A DNA stretch of 64,000 nucleotides from Rossellomorea pakistanensis (lineage in GTDB: Bacteria; Bacillota; Bacilli; Bacillales; Bacillaceae_B): the NCBI RefSeq assembly GCF_016908495.1, contig NZ_JAFBDZ010000002.1, positions 992,001 through 1,056,000 of the forward strand. Reading direction: 5' to 3'. Numbering within the stretch: the stretch's first letter is position 1; every line of letters starts with the position of its first letter. This document shows, piece after piece, positions 28,010 to 36,312 of this stretch. The notes beneath the pieces were generated by a model. That model did no database searches, had not been told where the DNA came from, and was given only the letters and a program-made list of their open reading frames with translations. The translations under genes were made by a program, and so were the position numbers.

Positions 28010-28771
28010 TTAAAAATAATGCTTTGTCATCTCGTCAATAAGGTCTTGAGGGTTTCTAAAAACTTGCCGTAGACCATACCCGACATACAATGGTGTTGTT
28101 GCATATCGTGGAACAATCTTTATGAATATTTTACCAATCCAATGATAGAAAAATAAATTATAGCTTGAACATCCACGGCCATTAAAATGATGAACGACAT
28201 AATGTACAGACTTTTGAATATAATCAGCTGCCTGTTCAATTTGATCCAAATCGTCAAGGACAATATTAAATTCCGTAAAGCCAATCATCGGCTTTGTGGA
28301 AAGGTTTAATTGAACTCCATTTGATGAATGGATTTCTAGTCCGATAAAATAATCTTCCGTCAGATTGTCCCTGTAATTCACATTGTTTAAGCCGATAATT
28401 TGCATATGCGGATGACGGATAGAGCCTCCTGACAGTGGTCCATGGTTTTTAAAGAACAAAACGGATTCGAAGCGATCCTCTTCCTCCATCTTTAACCACT
28501 TTTCCATACCGAATCTTATTACTTTATAGAGATGCGATTTTGGATACTCAGATAACTCGGACTCGCACTCATCTGTCTCTATTAATACGGTTTGAAAGGC
28601 ATCATCTAGAACAGGATATTTATTTTTCACAAGAATGATAGAGTCATGGGTATCCAATATTTCTGCTAGTCCTCCACTTTCGCAAAATGGGCACAGGCTT
28701 TTCCTGTGAACACTGTTTGGCTTTTTACGGGCAACCGATGTATCAAACTGAAGAATCGTTTCTTTTTTCAT
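28010..28771 (-). CDS. GalT/HIT-like protein of the DUF4931 family
   Basis: A 253-residue protein related to galactose-1-phosphate uridylyltransferase and the HIT superfamily. CPFC near the N-terminus looks like a zinc half-site, NKYPVLDD is the usual GalT-like strand, and SIRHPHMQIIG occupies the place of the catalytic HPHxQ motif. The Met at 28771 is preferred because AGGTGATG lies just upstream; a more distal start would add eleven residues. It is a single gene without clear partners. It probably handles a nucleotide or sugar-phosphate substrate, but none is known. Confidence 0.75.
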   Translation of the reverse strand: MKKETILQFDTSVARKKPNSVHRKSLCPFCESGGLAEILDTHDSIILVKNKYPVLDDAFQTVLIETDECESELSEYPKSHLYKVIRFGMEKWLKMEEEDRFESVLFFKNHGPLSGGSIRHPHMQIIGLNNVNYRDNLTEDYFIGLEIHSSNGVQLNLSTKPMIGFTEFNIVLDDLDQIEQAADYIQKSVHYVVHHFNGRGCSSYNLFFYHWIGKIFIKIVPRYATTPLYVGYGLRQVFRNPQDLIDEMTKHYF

Positions 28772-29020
28772 ATCATCACCTAAATGAATAGTTTTAAAGT
28801 ACAAAAATGTTGTTCACACTATTATAAATCTACTCCGCTCTATTCGTCCATGTAAATACCTTTTCTACCTCTTAACTTAAACAGTATAATGAAAGTACAT
28901 TTAGCACCTTGTCTTTGTGTAATGAAAAGGATTTGAGCAGAAAATTATGGAGACTTTAAGTAATATTAGATGAGAAAAATGAATTTTTTACATAATGGTT
29001 GAGAAAAGGAGACATAAACT

Positions 29021-29314
29021 ATGGAAACGTCAAAGAAAAGTTTAAGGACCTGTAGCAAAGGGCACAAATACTATAAAAGCAGCGACTGTCCGACCTGTCC
29101 GGTCTGCGAGCAAGAACGGAAGCCTGAAGGTGGATTTCTTTCGCTCCTTTCGGCACCAGCTAGACGAGCGTTAGAAAACAACGGAATCACAACTTTACAA
29201 AAGCTATCAACCTATAGTGAAAAGGAGATTTTACAATTTCACGGTATGGGACCAGCTTCATTGCCTAAACTTAGGACTGCTTTGCAGACAAAAGGATTGT
29301 CATTTAAAAATTAA
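29021..29314 (+). CDS. Small zinc-ribbon plus RNA-polymerase-alpha-CTD-like protein
   Basis: A 97-residue protein. The N-terminal CSKGHKYYKSSDCPTCPVCE is a Cys-rich zinc-ribbon-like stretch. The C-terminal half (LSAPARRALENNGITTLQKLSTYSEKEILQFHGMGPASLPKL) is the helix-hairpin-helix fold of the RNA polymerase alpha C-terminal domain. Small proteins of this type are common in bacilli and have no proven role; DNA or polymerase binding is a reasonable guess. GAAAAGGAG precedes the ATG. Confidence 0.8.
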   Translation: METSKKSLRTCSKGHKYYKSSDCPTCPVCEQERKPEGGFLSLLSAPARRALENNGITTLQKLSTYSEKEILQFHGMGPASLPKLRTALQTKGLSFKN

Positions 29315-29447
29315 ACATCAACAAGAATTATTTGTATTATGTTAGTATGGAAATAAATACCTGAGAAAATCATTGGATATCAATGGTTTTTTTTATATAA
29401 AAGTAAAAACTAGGATACAAAAAGACAAAAGAAGAAAAGGAGATACA

Positions 29448-30911
29448 ATGACAAAAAACGAAACAGGATGGAATTTTGACAACAGTTATTCCCGTTTACC
29501 GAAATCATTATTTACTAAACAGGACCTAAACCCAGTACAATCACCGAAACTGATCATTCTTAATTCTCCATTGGTAAAAAAACTAGGTTTAAACGTAGAG
29601 GCGCTGCAAAGCAATGATGGTGTAGAAGTGCTTGCTGGCAACCAGATTCCAGAAGGTGCTACGCCTCTTGCTCAAGCTTACGCAGGGCACCAATTCGGAC
29701 ATTTTAACATGCTGGGGGATGGCAGGGCTCTGCTTCTTGGTGAGCAAATAACTCCCAAAGATGAGCGGTTTGATATCCAGCTCAAGGGTTCAGGAAGAAC
29801 TTCATACTCCCGCGGAGGCGATGGGCGAGCGGCACTTGGACCGATGCTGCGTGAGTATATTATTAGTGAAGCCATGCATGCGCTTGAGATTCCGACCACT
29901 CGCAGCCTTGCGGTGGTGACAACGGGTGAGTCTATTATACGCGAAACGGAATTGCCTGGGGCGATTTTGACCCGCGTGGCTGCTAGTCATATTCGAGTTG
30001 GGACTTTTCAGTACGCTGTAAATTGGGGGACGACTGAGGAGCTACGGGCTCTCGCTGACTACACATTGGAACGACATTTTCCGGACATTGACGCGGCGCA
30101 GAACCGCTATCTTTCCCTCCTTCAGGAAGTGATTAAGCGTCAGGCTAAGCTGATTGCCAAATGGCAATTGGTAGGCTTTATCCATGGAGTGATGAACACC
30201 GACAACATGAGCATTAGTGGAGAAACCATTGATTATGGGCCTTGTGCCTTTATGGATACCTACGATCCAGAAACTGTATTCAGTTCCATTGACAGACGAG
30301 GACGTTATGCCTATGGAAATCAACCGCCTATTGCCGGGTGGAATCTTGCGCGATTTGCTGAATCCCTTTTACCGTTATTACACGAAAATCAGGATGAGGC
30401 TGTTGAGATTGCCCAGAAGGCGATTTCAGATTTTCCTGAGCTGTATCATTCTCATTGGCTCGCAGGTATGAGAGCCAAACTGGGAATCTTTAATGAAGAG
30501 AATAAAGATAAGTCTCTTATTGAAGATCTCCTAAATATGATGGAGAAGTATCATGCTGACTTTACTAATACATTCTTAGCGTTAACTTTTGAGAAACAGA
30601 AGGATACAGTTCTGTATGGGACAACGGAATTTACTAAGTGGTATGAACTGTGGCAGGAGAGACTGGGCAGGCAGGAGGAAACGAAGGAATCCACGCACAA
30701 GTTAATGCGGGAAAGCAATCCAGCCGTTATCCCGCGGAATCACCGGGTAGAAGAAGCACTTGAAGCCGCGGTGAAAAAAGGAGACTACAGTGTGATGGAG
30801 CGGCTTCTTGATGTACTTTCAAGGCCTTTTGCACACACGCCTGAACAGGCTGAATACTCCGTCCTGCCTGAACCATCATCCCGTCCCTATAGAACCTATT
30901 GCGGGACATGA
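29448..30911 (+). CDS. selO: SelO (YdiU) protein adenylyltransferase
   Basis: A 487-residue pseudokinase-fold enzyme that transfers AMP from ATP to protein hydroxyls. Motifs include [81 protein letters not shown] (metal/nucleotide site) and the conserved end YRTYCGT, with an ordinary Cys where some relatives carry selenocysteine. The ATG at 29448 follows AAAAGGAGATACA; an upstream frame extension has no ribosome site. In E. coli and eukaryotes SelO acts in redox homeostasis. It is a single gene, ending at a shared terminator. Confidence 0.95.
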   Translation: MTKNETGWNFDNSYSRLPKSLFTKQDLNPVQSPKLIILNSPLVKKLGLNVEALQSNDGVEVLAGNQIPEGATPLAQAYAGHQFGHFNMLGDGRALLLGEQITPKDERFDIQLKGSGRTSYSRGGDGRAALGPMLREYIISEAMHALEIPTTRSLAVVTTGESIIRETELPGAILTRVAASHIRVGTFQYAVNWGTTEELRALADYTLERHFPDIDAAQNRYLSLLQEVIKRQAKLIAKWQLVGFIHGVMNTDNMSISGETIDYGPCAFMDTYDPETVFSSIDRRGRYAYGNQPPIAGWNLARFAESLLPLLHENQDEAVEIAQKAISDFPELYHSHWLAGMRAKLGIFNEENKDKSLIEDLLNMMEKYHADFTNTFLALTFEKQKDTVLYGTTEFTKWYELWQERLGRQEETKESTHKLMRESNPAVIPRNHRVEEALEAAVKKGDYSVMERLLDVLSRPFAHTPEQAEYSVLPEPSSRPYRTYCGT

Positions 30912-30980
30912 TAGATGGATGACTCTTTCAAACTGAAATGGTACGGAATTTGAAAAGAATGGTCTTAACCAAAAGACCTC

Positions 30981-31026
30981 CCCCTCAGAGTTAAGAGGAA
31001 TTAGCTAACTCTGAGGGGCTTTTTAT
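30981..31026 (+). terminator. Terminator after selO, overlapping the convergent gene end
   Basis: CCCCTCAGAGTTA and TAACTCTGAGGGG form a 13-bp stem followed by CTTTTTATTTTT. The right arm overlaps the last codons of the minus-strand EamA gene. Confidence 0.85.
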
Positions 31027-31954
31027 TTTTAAAAGAATGCCTTGTCTTTGAAGAAGGCTTGTTACTTAATGCCAATAATAAAATCATCCCAATGATACAA
31101 GCTGTACCAACCCATTGAAAAAATCCAAAAGGTTCTTCTAACCAAATGACCGTTGTTAAAACCGCTGCCAAGGGCTCTAAGCTGCTTAAAAGGCTTGTTT
31201 CTTTAGGGGAAAGACTTTGTAAACTTTCTATATAAAACCAAAAGGCAATCATTGTCCCAAATAGGATAACGAAAAGTAAGTAAAGATAGGTTTCTGTCGT
31301 TATGCTTGAAACATCTACTTGCCAAGGGGGATGGATAAAGCTTAATGCAAATCCACCGATGATCATAGCCCAGCCAACGATGACAAGAGAGTCATATTGC
31401 TTCAGTAAAGGGACGGCATATAATGTATAAAATGCTAACGCTATACCAGATAAAATACCCCAAACGATAGCAAGTCCCGGCACAGACAATTGAGAGATTG
31501 AGCCGTTGGTTAATAAGAAAAAGCAACCAACTAAAGCAAGGGACACAGTTAATAAATCCCGTTGTGTAAAAATCGTTTGCTTCCGTAAAACTAAGTAAAT
31601 GATGATCATTACTGGGGCTAAATATTGTAATAATGTTGCAACCGCAGCATTACCATGATTAATGGATGCCATATACGTGTATTGAACAGCAAGCATGCCG
31701 AGTATTCCGAAGATTAACAGTGAAACGGCTGCCCTGCTTTTTTTCCAGACACCTAGGATTTGAGAACGATCCTTACCAAAAAATTGAACGGTTAATAATA
31801 AAAATCCAGCTATAAGTAGACGTGTCGTAACAAGCCAATTAACCTGGATTACATCTTGTTGAAAGAGCTTTTGGGCAACAGTGCCGCCGACACCCCAAAA
31901 GATTGCTCCCATTATTACGAGGAATAACCCTGTTCTTCTAGTAGGTCTATTCAT
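31001..31954 (-). CDS. EamA/DMT-family transporter
   Basis: A 317-residue membrane protein of the drug/metabolite transporter superfamily with ten predicted helices in two EamA repeats. Repeat one begins [23 protein letters not shown] and repeat two [46 protein letters not shown] is the classic last-helices motif. It is divergent from an AraC-type regulator about 107 bases away, which probably controls it. Substrate unknown (amino acids, drugs or purines are typical for the family). Confidence 0.93.
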   Translation of the reverse strand: MNRPTRRTGLFLVIMGAIFWGVGGTVAQKLFQQDVIQVNWLVTTRLLIAGFLLLTVQFFGKDRSQILGVWKKSRAAVSLLIFGILGMLAVQYTYMASINHGNAAVATLLQYLAPVMIIIYLVLRKQTIFTQRDLLTVSLALVGCFFLLTNGSISQLSVPGLAIVWGILSGIALAFYTLYAVPLLKQYDSLVIVGWAMIIGGFALSFIHPPWQVDVSSITTETYLYLLFVILFGTMIAFWFYIESLQSLSPKETSLLSSLEPLAAVLTTVIWLEEPFGFFQWVGTACIIGMILLLALSNKPSSKTRHSFKNKKPLRVS

Positions 31955-32061
31955 GATTGATTCTCCACCTTTAAATATAATAATAGTGTTATAATAAGTG
32001 AAGATTTCGTTTAATAATACTCAAATTAAACAAAAAAATATAAGAATATTGAGGTGGGGAG

Positions 32062-32952
32062 TTGCAAATTAAAAATTTCGTGGTTGATCGAAGCTTAAAA
32101 GAGCTAACCATACATCGTACAGTCGAGCTACCGATTGCCTGTTACGAAACAACGATTAACCAAAATATTAATGGATATATCCCCCTTCATTGGCATGATG
32201 AGCTTCAATTTGTTCTGATTGTAAAAGGGGAAGCCGTCTTTCAAATAAATGAAGAAACTCTAGTGGTTCAAGAGGGTGACGGGTTATTTATCAATAGCGG
32301 CTGCCTGCACATGGCAGAAGAAAAGGAACAATCGGGGTGTGTCTATATTTGCTTAAATGTTTCCCCTTATTTCGTATTACCGCAAGAACTTTATACAACT
32401 TATGTATATCCCTATATTCAAGCGACGAATTTGCCTTACTTATATATAGATGTGAATGAGACTTGGGGGGGAAACATTTTAGATGCTATTATGAAAATTA
32501 ATCAATTAATTCAACAAAAATCATCATACTTTGAAATCGACATTGCCATGAAGCTAATGTTTATTTGGCAAAACTTACTCATAAATGGCTTTCCATTAGA
32601 ATACGATCAGATAGAAATGCAAAAAAGTAATCGAATGAAGCAAATGTTAAATTGGATCCATTTACACTATGCTAAGAAAATCATGTTAGACGACATTGCC
32701 AAAGCTGGACAATTAAGTCGTTCGGAATGCTGTCGATATTTTAAACGCATTTTAAAAACAACACCATTAAGATACGTAACCGATTATCGGATTCAAAAAA
32801 GCTTAAGTCTGTTGCAACAAGCAGAAGCGAATGTAACGGATGTGGCCTACCAAGTCGGGTTTAATAGTACAAGTTATTTTATAGATAAATTTCGAAAGTC
32901 GATGAACATGACACCTTTGGCATACAAAAAGTATAAAATGGAAGATGATTAA
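32062..32952 (+). CDS. AraC-family regulator with a cupin sensor
   Basis: A 296-residue regulator. The N-terminal cupin (IPLHWHDELQFVLIVKGEAVFQINEETLVVQEGDGLFINSGCLHMAE) carries the usual His residues of small-molecule-binding AraC cupins. The C-terminal double helix-turn-helix reads IMLDDIAKAGQLSRSECCRYFKR and VTDVAYQVGFNSTSYFIDKFRK. The TTG start follows GAGGTGGGG. Its position opposite the EamA gene suggests it regulates that transporter; the ligand is unknown. Confidence 0.9.
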   Translation: MQIKNFVVDRSLKELTIHRTVELPIACYETTINQNINGYIPLHWHDELQFVLIVKGEAVFQINEETLVVQEGDGLFINSGCLHMAEEKEQSGCVYICLNVSPYFVLPQELYTTYVYPYIQATNLPYLYIDVNETWGGNILDAIMKINQLIQQKSSYFEIDIAMKLMFIWQNLLINGFPLEYDQIEMQKSNRMKQMLNWIHLHYAKKIMLDDIAKAGQLSRSECCRYFKRILKTTPLRYVTDYRIQKSLSLLQQAEANVTDVAYQVGFNSTSYFIDKFRKSMNMTPLAYKKYKMEDD

Positions 32953-32978
32953 TTTATTTTGGGTTTTACTTAAATATA

Positions 32979-33021
32979 AAAAATCGGCACCTTTTTCTTT
33001 TAGAAAAGGGTGCCGATTTTT
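32979..33021. terminator. Bidirectional terminator between AraC and ABC genes
   Basis: AAAAATCGGCACCTTTTTC and GAAAAGGGTGCCGATTTTT pair over a short TTTTA loop, with T-rich sequence on both sides. It serves the two convergent genes. Confidence 0.85.
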
Positions 33022-33032
33022 GTTGAAAAAGC

Positions 33033-34775
33033 CTATACTTGTAATTCAAACTGCTTTGAATATAGAAGCGCATATGCTCCATCGCGTGCAAGTAACTCTT
33101 CGTGAGTACCTTGTTCTACTATCCCCTCCTCAGTTAGAACAATAATCCGTCCAGCATTGCGAATGGTCGAAAGGCGATGGGCAATAACGAGAGTGGTACG
33201 CCCTTTTGCCAGCAATTCAAGTGATTCCTTGACAATGCTTTCACTCTCGATATCTAGTGCACTAGTGGCCTCATCTAATATAAGCACTGGTGGATTCTTT
33301 AAGAATAAACGGGCGATACTAAGCCGCTGTTTTTGACCACCAGAAAGCTTGACCCCTCGTTGACCGATCTCTGAGTGGTAGCCGTTTGGTAAATTCATGA
33401 TAAAATCGTGTGCATTAGCATGCTTGGCAGCTGCAATAATTTCAGCGTCGTTTGCTTGGGGTTTTCCGTAGCGAATATTATCTATCACCGTTCCTGTGAA
33501 AAGGTAAACATCTTGTTGTACAATCCCAATGGTTTTTCTTAAGGATGTCAAGTTGATATCACAAACGTTAACCCCGTCTAGGAACACGCCTCCATCTGTC
33601 ACATCATAAAAGCGGGGGATAAGCGAGCATAATGTCGTTTTTCCCGCACCGGAAGGACCAACGAACGCAACGAACTCTCCCGGTTGTATATGAAGCGACA
33701 GGTTTTCCAAGACATTGTCTATGTGTTCATCATATCGGAAGGAAGCATTTCTAAACTCAATTTCACCGTTTACCTCTGATAGGGTCACGGCATTCGCATT
33801 GTTTTTAATGGACGGCTTAAGGTTCATAATTTCCATAAAGCGCTGAAAGCCAGTGATCCCTTCTTGAAACTGCATGCTCATATGAGTTAGCCGTTGAATA
33901 GGCTCTATCATAAAGCTGATATACAGTAAAAAAGTAATCAAATCTGCTAAATCTAACGTGTTGCCTACGATACTGGCACTTCCAAAGATCACTACTGTAA
34001 TCGTAATCAGTTGGATAAATGTTTCAACACCATTGAAAAAATAGGCTTCGGCCTTGTACGTTTTCTTTCGACTATCGAGAAAACGTTGATTTTCCCGGTT
34101 AAACTTCTCAATCTCAACAGGCTCATTGGCAAACGATTTTACTACACGGATCCCAGCTAGACTGTCTTCTACCTGTACGTTTACGTCCCCGATCCGCTCT
34201 TTGTTGCTTCTTAAGGCCTTGTTCAAAATCTTATTAAAATATAAAGCAAAGCCACCTAAGAAAGGTAAAAAGCAAAATACAGCGATCGTTAATGGTGCAT
34301 TAATAAAGAACAAGATGATAAATGCTCCAATAAAACGAACGAGATATTTGATATAGTCTTCTGGACCGTGATGATACAATTCGGAAAGCAGCAGCAAGTC
34401 ATTCGTAATACGAGACATAAGCTGACCCGTCTTTTCCTTATCATAAAAGCTAAAGGAAAGCTTTTGCATGTGCGTAAACAGCTCGCTGCGCAGATCACGC
34501 TCCATGCGAGCACCGATTTCATGCCCCTTGTAATCCACAAAGAAGTTCCCGATATTCTGAATCGCGACTAATATAAGCATCAGCCCACCAATCCAATACA
34601 CTTCATTTAATGCAGTGGACAAGTCTCCTTCCAAAACATCTTTCGTAATATACCGAACGAGTAATGGAAACACCAAAGTCACATTAGATACGATAAAAGC
34701 GCACGCCAATACCGAGAGAAACAACGTTAAATACGGCTTGTAATATGAGAAAAATTTTTTTACTGGAAAATCCAT
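33033..34775 (-). CDS. ABC exporter half-transporter (permease-ATPase fusion)
   Basis: A 580-residue half-transporter of the MsbA/LmrA/BmrA type. The N-terminal exporter domain has six helices and the coupling motif MERDLRSELFTHMQKLSFSFYD. The ATPase has Walker A GPSGAGKTTL, Q loop IVQQDVYLF, signature LSGGQKQRLSIARL, and Walker B VLILDEATSALD with a switch His in VIAHRLSTIR. It should act as a homodimer unless a partner is encoded elsewhere. The ribosome site AAAGGGG is buried in an alternative hairpin downstream of an 18-codon leader ORF, which points to drug- or stress-induced attenuation as seen for antibiotic-efflux genes. Substrate unknown. Confidence 0.93.
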   Translation of the reverse strand: MDFPVKKFFSYYKPYLTLFLSVLACAFIVSNVTLVFPLLVRYITKDVLEGDLSTALNEVYWIGGLMLILVAIQNIGNFFVDYKGHEIGARMERDLRSELFTHMQKLSFSFYDKEKTGQLMSRITNDLLLLSELYHHGPEDYIKYLVRFIGAFIILFFINAPLTIAVFCFLPFLGGFALYFNKILNKALRSNKERIGDVNVQVEDSLAGIRVVKSFANEPVEIEKFNRENQRFLDSRKKTYKAEAYFFNGVETFIQLITITVVIFGSASIVGNTLDLADLITFLLYISFMIEPIQRLTHMSMQFQEGITGFQRFMEIMNLKPSIKNNANAVTLSEVNGEIEFRNASFRYDEHIDNVLENLSLHIQPGEFVAFVGPSGAGKTTLCSLIPRFYDVTDGGVFLDGVNVCDINLTSLRKTIGIVQQDVYLFTGTVIDNIRYGKPQANDAEIIAAAKHANAHDFIMNLPNGYHSEIGQRGVKLSGGQKQRLSIARLFLKNPPVLILDEATSALDIESESIVKESLELLAKGRTTLVIAHRLSTIRNAGRIIVLTEEGIVEQGTHEELLARDGAYALLYSKQFELQV

Positions 34776-34862
34776 GATTTACCCCTTTATGTGTTATTTA
34801 AATAAACACATATAAGGGGGTACACCGTTTACAATTTATAAAAGTGTTCCACCCTTATATGT
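34776..34862 (-). promoter_or_regulatory. Mutually exclusive leader hairpins controlling the ABC exporter
   Basis: Read on the minus strand, segment 1 (34862-34852, ACATATAAGGG) lies inside the leader ORF, segment 2 (34822-34805) contains CCCTTATATGTGTT, and segment 3 (34795-34780) is AACACATAAAGGGGTA with the exporter's ribosome site. Segment 2 pairs perfectly (11 bp) with segment 1, or over about 16 bp with two bulges with segment 3. Pairing 2:3 hides the ribosome site; 1:2 frees it. A ribosome resting on the early leader codons would leave segment 1 free and open the gene. No T-run follows, so control is most likely at translation. Confidence 0.65.
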
Positions 34863-34892
34863 TTGTACGGTTTGATTCGTCATGTTTTTCAT
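34836..34892 (-). CDS. 18-residue leader peptide of the ABC exporter
   Basis: ATG at 34892 with AAGGAGG eight bases upstream, the best ribosome site in this stretch. The product reads MKNMTNQTVQTYKGGTLL, then stop. The frame ends 60 bases before the exporter start, and its codons T-Y-K-G form segment 1 of the attenuator. The peptide has no secretion signal or known domain, so its translation, not its product, is probably what counts. A real but unrelated micro-protein is possible. Confidence 0.65.
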   Translation of the reverse strand: MKNMTNQTVQTYKGGTLL

Positions 34893-34962
34893 GTAAATTG
34901 CCTCCTTATTTGGTAATACTTCCATTGTATTCGATTTTATGCAGAAATGAACAGTGTAAATT

Positions 34963-35060
34963 CTTCATGGCAATATGAAGGGAATTTCTTCTGCTTTCCT
35001 TCGCCCTTCATCGGCAATATGAAGGTCATTTCTGCTACTTTTCTACGTGGTAACGTCCTT
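34963..35060. repeat. Short direct repeat with internal hairpins
   Basis: CTTCAT-GGCAAT-ATGAAGG at 34963-34981 and CTTCATCGGCAATATGAAGG at 35006-35025 are 43 bases apart, both followed by ATTTCTNCT; a weaker third start (CCTTCACC) occurs at about 35057. Each copy folds into a CTTCAT/ATGAAG hairpin. It lies between the two divergent leader ORFs. Function unknown. Confidence 0.6.
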
Positions 35061-35194
35061 CACCGGTCTAATAAAAAACATTTTCCATGCTTTCCCTACA
35101 AAGTTTTAAGGTAACTTCCTTTCAAAAAATATATTCGAAATTGTTTCTAAAACTTGAAAATATAAGAAGGAAAAGAGGAGTAAATGGAGGATTA

Positions 35195-35203
35195 TGGTAT
35201 AAT
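35195..35203 (+). promoter_or_regulatory. Extended -10 promoter of the leader-acetyltransferase transcript
   Basis: TGGTATAAT gives a perfect TATAAT with an upstream TG. The start point would be near 35210, about 57 bases before the leader ATG. No convincing -35 is seen, as is usual for extended -10 promoters. Confidence 0.55.
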
Positions 35204-35266
35204 AAATTAGTCGAAAAATTCACTCATTAATTTTTTGATAGTCTTTGTAAAGGGAGGCGTTTTATT

Positions 35267-35323
35267 ATGGCAAACAAAATGATTTTTACCAATTATAAAT
35301 ACAAGGGGATAACGCCATATTAA
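35267..35323 (+). CDS. 18-residue leader peptide of the BltD-like acetyltransferase
   Basis: ATG at 35267 follows AAAGGGAGGCG with good spacing. The product reads MANKMIFTNYKYKGITPY, then stop, 43 bases before the acetyltransferase start. Its codons K-G-I-T form segment 1 of an alternative hairpin system. Size, position and layout match the leader of the divergent ABC exporter, although the two peptides share little beyond Y-K-G. Confidence 0.65.
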   Translation: MANKMIFTNYKYKGITPY

Positions 35324-35369
35324 CAATAATTTTTAGCGTTTCCCCGAATACGGAAGGGGAAAATTTGTG
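35305..35369 (+). promoter_or_regulatory. Mutually exclusive leader hairpins controlling the acetyltransferase
   Basis: Segment 1 (35305-35315, GGGGATAACGC) is in the leader ORF, segment 2 is GCGTTTCCCC (35336-35345), and segment 3 is GGGGAAA (35356-35362), which is part of the acetyltransferase ribosome site. Segments 1:2 can pair over 10 bp with one bulge; 2:3 over 7 bp with a 10-base loop. Pair 2:3 hides the ribosome site and pair 1:2 frees it. No T-run follows. Confidence 0.6.
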
Positions 35370-35819
35370 GAAAAAAGTAATGTGAAACTAGTAGAAGTGA
35401 ATGCAGAAAACTGGTATGAATGTTGTGAACTAGAAGTTTCAGAGAAACAAGCAAAATATATTGAACCTAATGCTAATTCAATAGCACAATCAAAGTTCGA
35501 ACCTACACTAAAACCTTATGCCATATACTTTGAAGAACAAGTAGTAGGATTTTTAATGTTTAATTCCGTCAAAGAAGAACTCGATGGTTATTGGATATAT
35601 AGAATCATGATCGATAAGAATTTTCAAGGTAAAAATATAGGGAAAGCAGCAACTGAGTTAATGATTGCAGAAATGGCTAAATTACCGAATGCGGAGAAAA
35701 TTGTAGTAGGTTACCAGCCGGAAAATAAGGGAGCCCATTATTTATATTCCGGTTTAGGGTTTATGGATCATGGCGATAGATTCGGGAAGGAAATGGCTGT
35801 AATCAAGTATTTAAAATGA
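35367..35819 (+). CDS. BltD/SpeG-like GNAT acetyltransferase
   Basis: A 150-residue acetyltransferase. LEVSEKQAKYIEPNANSIAQSKFEP and IYFEEQVVGFLMF resemble BltD-type spermine/spermidine acetyltransferases; YRIMIDKNFQGKNIGKAATELMI holds the acetyl-CoA loop, followed by YQPENKGAHYLYSGLGF. GTG start behind AAGGGG. BltD itself lies with the Blt multidrug transporter in B. subtilis, and here the divergent gene is an ABC exporter, so a polyamine or drug-modification role is plausible. The acceptor is not proven by sequence. Confidence 0.85.
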   Translation: MEKSNVKLVEVNAENWYECCELEVSEKQAKYIEPNANSIAQSKFEPTLKPYAIYFEEQVVGFLMFNSVKEELDGYWIYRIMIDKNFQGKNIGKAATELMIAEMAKLPNAEKIVVGYQPENKGAHYLYSGLGFMDHGDRFGKEMAVIKYLK

Positions 35820-36011
35820 GTTAACGAGAATGTAAGAAAGAGGGTTATCTGATAAGTCAATCATTCTACTATCAGATGTATGATTTTGATTTTAGAGATA
35901 AGATAAATAACGTTTCTATTCTTAAACTTGTTGGATTTCTCTCTATTTGGACAGCCCATGTTCTACTACTCTACATGAAAAAGATTATTTTTCTTTGTCT
36001 CGGATGTCGTA
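35820..36011. other. Spacer without recognised gene
   Basis: No intact frame with a ribosome site was seen. TTTGGACAGCCC (35947-35958) looks like half of the GGGCTGTCC hairpin element described at 36153-36250, so this may be another damaged copy. Confidence 0.3.
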
Positions 36012-36119
36012 ATGCACAATTTTTTAATTCTATGCACCTAATGGACTAGTAAATGCACAAGAATCTAATTTTACGCACGAAAATCCAGGAGAAATGCACG
36101 AGATTTTAAATATATGCAT
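36012..36119 (-). repeat. GTGCAT array B: six units, reverse orientation
   Basis: On the plus strand the motif appears as ATGCAC or ACGCAC at 36012, 36032, 36053, 36073, 36094 and ATGCAT at 36114, giving spacings of 20, 21, 20, 21 and 20. Read on the minus strand it is the same (T)CGTGCAT motif as array A. Confidence 0.8.
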
Positions 36120-36152
36120 ATGTTAGGATGTTGGGGAACAAATAAAAACACA

Positions 36153-36250
36153 GGGCTGTCCTAAAACCAAGGAGACTGGAACAATCATAGATAGAAACCT
36201 CTTGAGTATCTTCTATCTATGATTGTTCCAGTTCCCTTTTTAGACAGCCC
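36153..36250. repeat. About 98-base nested inverted repeat
   Basis: Outer arms GGGCTGTCCTAAAA and TTTTTAGACAGCCC enclose inner arms ACTGGAACAATCATAGATAG and CTATCTATGATTGTTCCAGT. The whole element folds on itself with a loop of about 14 bases. It may serve as a terminator for the acetyltransferase transcript or be a small mobile inverted-repeat element; GGGCTGTCC pieces also appear near 24732 and 35947. Confidence 0.75.
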
Positions 36251-36312
36251 CTTCTTATGCTAACGGTTGTGGAAATTCAAAGGAAACTAGTAATGGAAGG
36301 GGAATTATATAA

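Noticed and set aside
30890-30911. Selenocysteine codon at the end of selO
   Set aside because: The final motif is encoded with an ordinary Cys codon and normal stop; no SECIS-like need.
34776-34862. Intrinsic terminator instead of translational control before the ABC exporter
   Set aside because: The alternative hairpin has no following T-run and directly covers the ribosome site.
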